A stretch of 64,000 nt of DNA from Pseudomonadota bacterium. GTDB lineage: Bacteria; Pseudomonadota; Alphaproteobacteria; Rhizobiales; Methylopilaceae. The notes beneath the pieces are model-generated. The model worked only from the letters and a program-made list of their open reading frames with translations, searched no databases and had not been told where the DNA came from. This document shows, piece by piece, positions 53,769-61,618 of this stretch; position 1 is the first letter of the stretch; the number at the start of each line of letters is the position of its first letter. The position numbers were made by a program, and so were the translations under genes. Where the stretch lies: positions 1-64,000 of the forward strand of contig JAEWFF010000043.1 in the NCBI GenBank assembly GCA_023388965.1. Direction: 5' to 3'.

Positions 53769-54988
53769 AAGAGGTTGGGCAGACCGCAGGCCGGACGATT
53801 TTCGAAAATGTGCGCCTGGCCGATGGCAACGTGGTTGCGTTGACGGTCGAGGCCGGGAAATTCGTGGCGCCGAACTCCGGATCGTCCGCTCAACCGGTAT
53901 CGCGCGTCGATCTTGCCGGGGCGCTCGTTCTGCCGGCCCTGATCGACGGCCATATTCATCTCGACAAAACCTTTCTGGGCCATGGCTGGCGCCCGCATCG
54001 TCCGTGTACGGCCGGGTTCAATGTGCGGGAGCGTGTCGCCTTCGAGAAGGAGGAGCTTGCCGCCGCCGGCGATATCGTGCGCCGGGCCTCGACGCTCGTC
54101 GAGCGTGTCGTTGCATATGGTACGGGCCATCTGCGCTGCCATGTCGACATCTCTCCGGATTTCGGCCTGAAAAATCTCGAAGCCGTCAACGAAGTGCGCG
54201 AGCTTTATGCGGATTGTATCGACATCGAGATCGTCGCCTTTCCGCAGAGCGGCATCATGACATCGCCCGGCACCGCGGACCTGCTCGACGGTGCGCTGTC
54301 GAACGGCGCGGATCTGATCGGCGGGCTGGATCCGGCAACCTATGACGGCGATATCAATGCGCATCTCGATGTCGTGTTCGGCCTTGCCGAGCGGCACGGG
54401 GCCGGCATCGACATACATCTGCACGATGGCGATCTGCTCGGCGTGTTCGAGATCGAGGACATCTGCCGGCGCACGATTGCGGCCGGAATGCAGAACCGGG
54501 TTGCGATCAGCCACGCCTATTCGCTCGGCCAGGTTCCGGACGCCGTCGTGAAACGGGCCGCCGATCTCCTGGCCGAGGCCGGCGTCGCGATCATGACGAA
54601 TGCGCCGGGCAATCACGGTTTTCCGCCGGTGCGCGCCCTGCACGATGCCGGTGTCACGGTATTCGGGGGTAACGACAATATTCGCGATGCGTGGTGGCCC
54701 TACGGCGAGGGCGACATGCTCGAACGGGCGATGATTATCGGCTACCGCTCCGGTTTCCTCACGGACGAGGATCTTTCGCTCGCGTTTGATCTGACGAGCA
54801 GCCATGCGGCCCGTGTGCTTGGCCTTGAAGGATATGGCATCGCGCCCGGAAATCCGGCGAATTTCATCGTGGTCGATGCCGCCTCCGTGCCGGAGGCCGT
54901 CGTGGCACGGCCCGTGCGCGAACGAGTCTACAAGAACGGAAACCTTGTCGCCGAAGGCGGGCGTCTGGCCAACGGTACGCGCCTTTAG
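53765..54988 (+). CDS. Cytosine-deaminase-like amidohydrolase 3
   Basis: 407 residues, close paralogue of the preceding protein: PALIDGHIHLDKTFLGHGWRPHRPC, HLRCHVDISPDFGLKNLE, IDIHLHDGDLLGVFEIEDI, VAISHAYSLGQVPDAV and FGGNDNIRDAWWPYGEGDML. The Asp ligand is kept. ATG 53765 overlaps the previous stop. Only nine bases separate it from the convergent nosX gene, so the catabolic island ends here. Tandem paralogues suggest consecutive deamination or hydrolysis steps, or different ring substrates. Confidence 0.85.
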   Translation: MKEVGQTAGRTIFENVRLADGNVVALTVEAGKFVAPNSGSSAQPVSRVDLAGALVLPALIDGHIHLDKTFLGHGWRPHRPCTAGFNVRERVAFEKEELAAAGDIVRRASTLVERVVAYGTGHLRCHVDISPDFGLKNLEAVNEVRELYADCIDIEIVAFPQSGIMTSPGTADLLDGALSNGADLIGGLDPATYDGDINAHLDVVFGLAERHGAGIDIHLHDGDLLGVFEIEDICRRTIAAGMQNRVAISHAYSLGQVPDAVVKRAADLLAEAGVAIMTNAPGNHGFPPVRALHDAGVTVFGGNDNIRDAWWPYGEGDMLERAMIIGYRSGFLTDEDLSLAFDLTSSHAARVLGLEGYGIAPGNPANFIVVDAASVPEAVVARPVRERVYKNGNLVAEGGRLANGTRL

Positions 54989-54997
54989 AGGCCGGTA

Positions 54998-55999
54998 TCA
55001 GCCTATCGCGATCCGCTCCCCGTTCTGCCCATACATGATCGCGCGCGTGTCGGCGAAAGAGGCCAGTATCCGGCGCGCGGCGGCCTCGTCCGTCATGGCG
55101 ATCGCGGTCGAAAGGGCGTCGGCGGCTGTCGCCGTGGGGCTCGTGACCGTGACCGAGCGGTAGAGCGCGGGGCAGAGGCCCGAACGCGGATCGAACAGAT
55201 GGTGGAAGTTTCCGGCGGCGTCGAATGTGAAGCCGTATGCGCCCGATGTGGAAACCGCGCGGTCGATCACGTCGAGCGTCTCCTTGATGTCGTCCGGCGC
55301 GGCGGGATCGGAAATGCCGATGCGCCAGGGCTGTGCGTCCGGACGAGGGCCGATGGCGCGCGCTTCGCCCAGATTGACCATGCTGTGGTCCATGCCGCCG
55401 CGCCTCAAAAGATCGACCACGCGGTCGGTGATGTAGCCTTGCGCGACGCCGTTCAGCGTCAGCGCCGCCCCGCGCGGCAGGACAATGCGGTCGTCGCCGA
55501 TCACGACCCTGTCGAAACCGATATGAGCACGCGTGTTATCGATGGCATCGTGTGAAGGGCCGGATGGATCGGCGTCCGGACGGGCGAAATGAGCCTGGAA
55601 CAGAAGCCAGAGCGGCTGCACGCTCGGATCGAACGCGCCGTCCGTGATCTGATGGAAGCGGCGCGATGCCGACAGAAGCTCGACGAACTCAACGGGCGGC
55701 GCGGCGAGCGCGCCGTCGCGATTGAGCCGAGCCAGCGCGGAATCGGTGCTGTAAAGACTGAATATCTGCTCCAGCCGCTCAATCTCCGCGAGCGCCGCGC
55801 GCAACAGAGCTTGGGCGTGGTTGCGGTCGGGATGATGAAGCTCCATGCTGGCCTCGGCGCCGAGCACATGCCCGCGCCACACCACGGGATCGCTACCCGT
55901 CGCCCGAGCACGAGACAGGCCGGGCAGAAGCGCCATTCCGGCCGCGGCCGCGCTGATTGACAGGATGCGGCGGCGGCTGATATTGCGTACGGACGTCAT
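54998..55999 (-). CDS. nosX: NosX, ApbE-like FAD:protein FMN transferase
   Basis: 333 residues. ISRRRILSISAAAAGMALL is a twin-arginine signal, so the enzyme is periplasmic. ApbE landmarks are MELHHP, ERLEQIFSLYSTDSALARLN, GAFDPSVQPLW, LTLNGVAQGYITDRVVDLLRRGG and MVNLGEARAIG with HHLFDPRSG. It attaches FMN covalently to a Thr of NosR. Start ATG 55999 follows the nosL stop by one base (TGACATG). It is the last gene of the nos operon. Confidence 0.92.
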   Translation of the reverse strand: MTSVRNISRRRILSISAAAAGMALLPGLSRARATGSDPVVWRGHVLGAEASMELHHPDRNHAQALLRAALAEIERLEQIFSLYSTDSALARLNRDGALAAPPVEFVELLSASRRFHQITDGAFDPSVQPLWLLFQAHFARPDADPSGPSHDAIDNTRAHIGFDRVVIGDDRIVLPRGAALTLNGVAQGYITDRVVDLLRRGGMDHSMVNLGEARAIGPRPDAQPWRIGISDPAAPDDIKETLDVIDRAVSTSGAYGFTFDAAGNFHHLFDPRSGLCPALYRSVTVTSPTATAADALSTAIAMTDEAAARRILASFADTRAIMYGQNGERIAIG

Positions 56000-56000
56000 G

Positions 56001-56543
56001 TCAGTGACTCCCGGTGTGCGGCGTCTCCGGCGCGGCGTCTCCGGTCTCCGCATTGCCGAGCACGTAATCCTGCGGAACCTCGTCGAAACGGCGAATGTCC
56101 CCGCCATAGGTGCGCACGAACTCCTGAGCCGCCTCCTCGGTCGAGAAGGGTACCGTTTCCGGCGCGCCCATGCCACCCGCGCGCGTGCTGCCGATGACGA
56201 AATAGGCCTTGCGCGCCTCGACCCAGTTGGTCGCGCCGGGGTGGTCCCAATCCTGCGTCTTCGCCATGTCGGAGACGTAGATCGCGCGAATGTCCTTCGG
56301 TTCCTCCGGAAGCATGGTGAAGGCGAACACGTCGCGCGCTGAGGAGAACCACACAGGTTCGAGGCGGCTTTCGAGGATGATGTGGCCCTTTGGCCCCGGA
56401 TGTTCGAGAACGTTCATGCCGCAATAATTGCCCATCGCGGAAGTCGTCAGTTCGAACGGCGGGGGCGGCGCCTCGGCCACCCTGTCCTCGCCGCAGGCGG
56501 CGAGCACGAGCACGAGCGCGAAGGCGGCGAGCTTTTTGTGCAT
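56001..56543 (-). CDS. nosL: NosL copper-binding lipoprotein
   Basis: 180 residues. The lipobox is LVLAAC (Cys17), and the Cu(I) site is around MGNYCGMNVLEHPGPKGHI. Later landmarks are WFSSARDVFAFTMLPEEP and AYFVIGSTRAGGMGAPETVPFSTEEAAQEF. NosL is anchored in the outer or inner membrane and passes copper towards NosD and NosZ. Its ATG shares one base with the nosY stop. Confidence 0.95.
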   Translation of the reverse strand: MHKKLAAFALVLVLAACGEDRVAEAPPPPFELTTSAMGNYCGMNVLEHPGPKGHIILESRLEPVWFSSARDVFAFTMLPEEPKDIRAIYVSDMAKTQDWDHPGATNWVEARKAYFVIGSTRAGGMGAPETVPFSTEEAAQEFVRTYGGDIRRFDEVPQDYVLGNAETGDAAPETPHTGSH

Positions 56544-57373
56544 TACAATTCCCTTCGCGAAAATGTCAGGGCGGCAAGCCCGAGCGGGATCGCGGCCCAG
56601 GCGATGAGCGTCCCGATCAATACGCCCGGCGACAGCGAGGAGTTCGCCGCAACGCCGGCCATGCCCGACAGAGAGCTGACGCCATCGGAGCTCGTCAGGT
56701 TGAGCAGGCGGTAGATGTCGGTCGGGTTGAAGATCAGAAGCGCGTCGAGCAGCCCGCCCGATATTATGCGCCCTTGATCGACGACGAGAAGGGCGAGCAG
56801 GCCCATATCGTAGATGAGGACGAACAACAGCCAGATGCCGATGGCGATGCCGGCCGCCGTGCCGCGCGCGCGCACGAGTGCGCTTGCCAGATAGCCGAGC
56901 GCGATGAACGCCGCACCGAGCAGGATCGAACTGCCGATCATGGCCATGAACGACAGCCAGCTTTCCGTCTCGATGGCGGCGCCCATGGCCAGTAGTGCAA
57001 GTACGGACGCGCCATAGCCGATCAGGGTGGCGAAAGCGAGAATGGCGAGATGGCCGACGAACTTGCCGAGCAATACCTGCCAGCGCGCGATTGGATAGCT
57101 CAAAAGAAGCAGCATCGTGCCGCGCTCCATCTCGCCGACGATTGCGTCGTGCGAGATCAGAAGCGCGATCAGCGGCAGAAGGAAGATCGTCAGACTCGAC
57201 AGGCTGACGATGACGATGTCGAGCGGGCGCACGCCGACCTCGCCGGTCGGCGCGCTGCCGAGAAAGGTCAAGGTCAGCGCAAGAGCCGCCAGCAGCAGGG
57301 TCGTTGCCAGAACCCAGCGATTGCGGATGCCCTCCTGAATTTCCTTGAGAGCGACGATGCCGATATTCGTCAT
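56543..57373 (-). CDS. nosY: NosY ABC-type membrane subunit
   Basis: 276 residues, six transmembrane helices. It begins MTNIGIVALKEIQEGIRNRWV and contains SHDAIVGEMERGTMLLLLSYPIARWQVLLGKFVGHL and FNPTDIYRLLNL, which are typical. NosY forms the membrane part of the NosDFY complex that matures the CuZ centre of NosZ. It overlaps nosF by four bases. Confidence 0.95.
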   Translation of the reverse strand: MTNIGIVALKEIQEGIRNRWVLATTLLLAALALTLTFLGSAPTGEVGVRPLDIVIVSLSSLTIFLLPLIALLISHDAIVGEMERGTMLLLLSYPIARWQVLLGKFVGHLAILAFATLIGYGASVLALLAMGAAIETESWLSFMAMIGSSILLGAAFIALGYLASALVRARGTAAGIAIGIWLLFVLIYDMGLLALLVVDQGRIISGGLLDALLIFNPTDIYRLLNLTSSDGVSSLSGMAGVAANSSLSPGVLIGTLIAWAAIPLGLAALTFSRREL

Positions 57374-58287
57374 GGCGCGGCGTGCTCCGAACGCAGGAAA
57401 TAGGCATACAATTCATCGAGCGAGGGCGGCAGGACATCGAGATTGTCGACCGGCAGTCCTTCGCGCGTCAGCCGGTGCAGCACGGGGATCTTGTCGTCGT
57501 CTCCCGCCTCGATCTCGACCATGTGCCCGTTGACGCGCCGCCATGTGCCGGGCGCGCCGAGCCAGTCGTCATTACCGGTATTGCCATCCGTCATGGTGAT
57601 GCGGATGCGCGTCGGCAGGCGGGCGATGCGGCGCAATTCGTCGACCGTGCCGTCCGCGACCTTGAGACCACGATTCATGATGACGACGCGCCCCGCGCGC
57701 TCCTCGAGTTCCGTCAGGGCGTGCGAAGACAAAAGCACGGTCGTGCCGCCGGCGCGCAATTCCTCGACAATGGCGTAGAAGACGAGCCGCAGCGCAGGGT
57801 CGAGGCCGGTCGTCGGCTCGTCGAGCAGCAATACGCGCGGCTGGCCGAGCAGCGCCTGCGCAAGACCGAGGCGCTGGCGCATGCCCTTGGAATAGCCGCC
57901 GACCCGGCGGTCGGCGGCATGGGCAAGCTCGACGCGCTCCAGCAACGCGCCGATGATCTTCTCCGGCTGGCGCTTCAGCCGCGCGTAAAAGCGCAATGTC
58001 TCGCGCCCCGTCAGCGCGGTGTTGAAGGATACGCTTTCCGGCAGATAGCCGAGCTGGCGGCGGCCGGCGAATTCGCCCGCCGCCGGATCGTCGCCCAGAA
58101 CCTCGATCGTGCCGGAGGTCGGACGGATCAGGCCGAGCATCAGCTTCATGAGCGTCGTCTTGCCGGCGCCATTATGGCCGACAAGCGCGATGGTCTCGCC
58201 CTCGCGGAGATCAAGCGAGACGCCGCGCACCGCCTGAACGGTGCCGAAATTCTTCGTGACGTCTGCGAGGCGGATGGGACATGTCAT
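57370..58287 (-). CDS. nosF: NosF ABC-type ATPase
   Basis: 305 residues. Walker A GHNGAGKTT, signature GYSKGMRQRLGLAQALL, Walker B VLLLDEPTTGLD and the switch histidine in LLSSHAL are present. It energises the NosDFY complex for CuZ assembly. The start overlaps the nosD stop by four bases. Confidence 0.95.
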   Translation of the reverse strand: MTCPIRLADVTKNFGTVQAVRGVSLDLREGETIALVGHNGAGKTTLMKLMLGLIRPTSGTIEVLGDDPAAGEFAGRRQLGYLPESVSFNTALTGRETLRFYARLKRQPEKIIGALLERVELAHAADRRVGGYSKGMRQRLGLAQALLGQPRVLLLDEPTTGLDPALRLVFYAIVEELRAGGTTVLLSSHALTELEERAGRVVIMNRGLKVADGTVDELRRIARLPTRIRITMTDGNTGNDDWLGAPGTWRRVNGHMVEIEAGDDDKIPVLHRLTREGLPVDNLDVLPPSLDELYAYFLRSEHAAP

Positions 58288-59657
58288 GACGGATCGGCCG
58301 GCCTTTCAGGGGGCGTCATGAGTGGGTGATTGTCGACCACGCCGCCGGGCAGGATGGCGGGAAAGCGCGCCTGCGCCCAGCGGATGACCTGAACGGCAGG
58401 GCTGTTCATCAGGATCTTCGCCTGCGGCGACATCCACAATACGCGGTCAACCAGCCCGTTCGGCCGGTAAGGGGAATCGGCGATGCCGTCCTGATCGAGG
58501 TCGAAGGCCGCATTGTCGCTCCAGTAGTTTCCCCGTCCCTCCGAGGACCAGTCGAGATGGCGCGTGCCGACATATTTGACCTGGCTGCGATTGCGCACGA
58601 AGGCGTTGCCGGAAATCCTGTTGCGTTCCGATCCGGCCGTGAAGTGGATGCCGATCTCGCAGCCCTCGAACCAGTTGTTGCGGAAGGTGTTGGTGTTGGC
58701 GTTGTAGATGAAGACGCATTTCTCCGGCCCGTTGCGGGCGCCGTCGCCCACCGGCGTTTCGCGCTCCGTCGATACGCCGTGCGTATTGCCCGAGCGGGTG
58801 CCCGCGCCGAGCCAGCGCGAGGCCGGCTGAAGCCGCGCAATGACCTTGTTGCCTTCGATGCGCGATCCGTTGGCGTAATTGAACAGCAGGCCATGGTCGC
58901 GGTCGCCGTCCGACACATTGTTCCGCATGACCAGCCGGTGGGAATACATCATCGCATATCCGACCGAGTTACCGGTCGAGACATTGCCGCTGATCTCGCT
59001 GTCGTTCGTGTACATATAGTGAACGGCGAAGCGCAGATTGCTGAAGCGGTTGCTGTTGAAGACATTGCGCTTGCTCGCCGACGCGAAGATGCCGTCGCGG
59101 CCGAAGCTGATATCGTTGTCGAGGACGCGCGCGCCCGGTGCGTTCCACACGGTCACGCCGTTACCGGCCTCGGCGCTGCGGCCCTCGCGAAAACCTTCGA
59201 TCCGGTTGCCGCGCACCAGCGAATCTTCGGCGCCGCGCACATAGACGCCGTACAGATTGCCGATAACTTCGTTGTTCTCGACCCTCGCCCCGGTCGCGGT
59301 GCGGGCGAGGAAAATGCCTGCATCCGGACCCTCTATATTGGTGCCCGAACCCGTGACGCGGATGCCGCGGACCGCCGCGCCGGGAGCCTCGACCGTAACC
59401 ACGCTGCCGGTGCCCGGCCCGTGTATTTCGGCGCCGGCTGCGCCCTGAAGGGAAATCGCATTGGCGATGCGCACCGGGCCGCGATGCACGCCCGCGGACA
59501 GATGCACGACATCGCCGGGTGCCGCGGCATCGATCCTGCGCTGCAGGTCGTCGTCGGGCGATACGGAAATCTCGGCGGCCGACAAAACCGTTCCGGCGGC
59601 GAACAGACTCGCCGCCGGAAGCAGTGTCAGGCTGAAATATCTCAGCCGCTTTCGCAT
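58284..59657 (-). CDS. nosD: NosD periplasmic maturation protein
   Basis: 457 residues. A signal peptide (LTLLPAASLFAAGTVLSAA) precedes a right-handed beta-helix of CASH/NosD repeats rich in Asn and Gly, for example DNDISFGRDGIFAS, YTNDSEISGNVSTGNSVGYAMMYS and MRNNVSDGDRDHGLLFN. NosD works with NosF and NosY to deliver copper and sulfur for CuZ. ATG 59657 abuts the nosZ stop. Confidence 0.95.
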   Translation of the reverse strand: MRKRLRYFSLTLLPAASLFAAGTVLSAAEISVSPDDDLQRRIDAAAPGDVVHLSAGVHRGPVRIANAISLQGAAGAEIHGPGTGSVVTVEAPGAAVRGIRVTGSGTNIEGPDAGIFLARTATGARVENNEVIGNLYGVYVRGAEDSLVRGNRIEGFREGRSAEAGNGVTVWNAPGARVLDNDISFGRDGIFASASKRNVFNSNRFSNLRFAVHYMYTNDSEISGNVSTGNSVGYAMMYSHRLVMRNNVSDGDRDHGLLFNYANGSRIEGNKVIARLQPASRWLGAGTRSGNTHGVSTERETPVGDGARNGPEKCVFIYNANTNTFRNNWFEGCEIGIHFTAGSERNRISGNAFVRNRSQVKYVGTRHLDWSSEGRGNYWSDNAAFDLDQDGIADSPYRPNGLVDRVLWMSPQAKILMNSPAVQVIRWAQARFPAILPGGVVDNHPLMTPPERPADPS

Positions 59658-61571
59658 TTACGCCGCGCGAGGCTCGACGATCATGCGGCCGGTCATCTCC
59701 ATGTGCATGGCGTGGCAGAACCACTGGCAATAATACCAGTAGACGCCGGGCCGGTCGGCCTTGAACGTCACGGAGGCTGTCGCCTGCGGGCCGACTTCCA
59801 TGGCCACGCCGTAGTTGACGATGGTGAAGCCGTGGGTGAGGTCCTCGACCTCGTCCATATTCGTCACATAGACCGTGACCTCGTCGCCCTCCTTGACCGT
59901 GAAGTCTTCGAGGCTGAAGGATGGCGCGATCGAGTGCATGTACACGCGCACCTTGTCGCCGTCACGGATGACGTCGGCGGCGGAGGTGAGGTCGATCTTG
60001 TCGGCCTCGGCCTGCTTGCGGGCGTCCTCGAACATCGGGTCGTTGCGGTCCCAGATCGAAACCGGATTGATCTTGGAACGGTGGACGATGGTGGCGTCGT
60101 GCGGCTCGGCGAAGCTCGGGCCGTCATGCACGATCACCATTTCGTCGCCCGAAATGTCGATCAGCTGGTCGTTCTCCGGCTTCAGCGGGCCGACATTGAG
60201 GAAGCGGTCCTTCGAGAACTTGTTCAGCGAGATCAGCCATTTTCCATCGGCCTCTTTGGTCTGGCCCATGGAGGTGTGGTTGTGGCCGGGCTGGTAGTGA
60301 ACGTCGAGCTTCTGGATGATCGGATCGACCTTCTCGCCCTTATAGGCCTGCATGGCCTTCTCGATGTTCCACTTGCAGACCTGGCTGTCGATGAACAGGG
60401 TCGTGTACGCATTGCCGCGCCCGTCATAGGCGGTGTGGAGCGGGCCGAGGCCGAGCTCCGGCTCGGCGACGACGGTGTCTCGCGGCTGAATCTTATCGGC
60501 GAACAGATCGTCGAACTTGCGCACGTCGAACACGGTGACGGTCGGTGACAATTTGCCGTTGGCCACCACATGGATGCCGTCCGGCGCGGTGTTCATGCCG
60601 TGCGGCCCGTTGGCGACCGGAATGTAGCGCGTGTAGCGCGAGCCCTTGCGCCCGTCGAGCACGGGAACGCCGCCGATCTCCTTGAAGTCGCCTTTCTTGA
60701 CGGCTTCTTCGATGGCCTTGATGTCGAACACGACCACATGGTCCTGCTCGTTCATCATGGTTTCGGCGAGCGTCAGGCCTTCTTCCGAGTTGTAGCAGGT
60801 CGAGAAGCAGTATTTACCCTGATAGTCGGCATCGACATTGTCGAGATTGCCGCTCACCATGACCTGCCACGCGACTTCCATGGTCTCGCCGTCGATGGCC
60901 GAGAAGATGGAATGATACTGTGAATTGTCGTCGAGGATCTTGCCGTCGTTCGGCACGGGGATTCGGTATTCGCCATTGGCGAACACATAGCCGGTCTTCG
61001 GATATTTCTGCACGCGCAGGCCGTGGACCGTGTACTGGTTCGGAAGCTCGATGATCTTGTCGCACTTCATCACGTCGAGCCGGATGCGGCAGACGCGGGT
61101 ATTGGCCTTGTCGTTGGCGTACAGATAGCGGCCGTCATAGGTACCGTCGGTCTGCGAGGGATGCGGATGGTGCAGGTCGCCGTTGAGGTAGATGCCGCCC
61201 TTGTCTTCGAGATATTTGCGCGTCTCGGGCGTCAGATTCTCGGTGAGGATCTTGCGGCTTTCATTGGTCTGACCCCAGCCGGTGGCGCTGCAGCGGTTGA
61301 ACACCGGAATGCGCATCAGTTCGCGCATTGACGGCAGGCCGAGAATACGTACCTCGCCGCTCTGGCCGCTCGAGAAGAAGACGTAGTACTCGTCGAGATC
61401 GCCGGGCTTCACCTCGAAGGAATGAGCGCCGCCCGCGGCCGGCTGCGCGAGCGCCGGCGAAACGGGGCTCGCGCCATCGGTGCCGACGGTCAAGCCGCCG
61501 GCAAAACCGGCGGAGCCGGCAACCGCCGCTCCGAGTACTCCACGACGGCTGATTCCGTTTTTCGTGTCCAT
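59658..61571 (-). CDS. nosZ: Nitrous-oxide reductase NosZ (clade I)
   Basis: 637 residues, periplasmic, reduces N2O to N2. ISRRGVLGAAVAGSAG is a twin-arginine signal, typical of clade I. The beta-propeller carries CuZ histidines in GDLHHPHPSQ, NGPHGMN, HYQPGHNHTSMG and EPHDA. The C-terminal cupredoxin has the CuA motif CQWFCHAMHMEM with Cys615, Trp617, Cys619, His623 and Met626. ATG 61571 has GGAGG six bases upstream; a longer start would lack this. All copper ligands I can identify are present, so the enzyme looks functional. Confidence 0.97.
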   Translation of the reverse strand: MDTKNGISRRGVLGAAVAGSAGFAGGLTVGTDGASPVSPALAQPAAGGAHSFEVKPGDLDEYYVFFSSGQSGEVRILGLPSMRELMRIPVFNRCSATGWGQTNESRKILTENLTPETRKYLEDKGGIYLNGDLHHPHPSQTDGTYDGRYLYANDKANTRVCRIRLDVMKCDKIIELPNQYTVHGLRVQKYPKTGYVFANGEYRIPVPNDGKILDDNSQYHSIFSAIDGETMEVAWQVMVSGNLDNVDADYQGKYCFSTCYNSEEGLTLAETMMNEQDHVVVFDIKAIEEAVKKGDFKEIGGVPVLDGRKGSRYTRYIPVANGPHGMNTAPDGIHVVANGKLSPTVTVFDVRKFDDLFADKIQPRDTVVAEPELGLGPLHTAYDGRGNAYTTLFIDSQVCKWNIEKAMQAYKGEKVDPIIQKLDVHYQPGHNHTSMGQTKEADGKWLISLNKFSKDRFLNVGPLKPENDQLIDISGDEMVIVHDGPSFAEPHDATIVHRSKINPVSIWDRNDPMFEDARKQAEADKIDLTSAADVIRDGDKVRVYMHSIAPSFSLEDFTVKEGDEVTVYVTNMDEVEDLTHGFTIVNYGVAMEVGPQATASVTFKADRPGVYWYYCQWFCHAMHMEMTGRMIVEPRAA

Positions 61572-61618
61572 CTGTGCCTCCAAAACAGGCGCTGCTGATC
61601 GGTTCCCGACCGCGCCCA

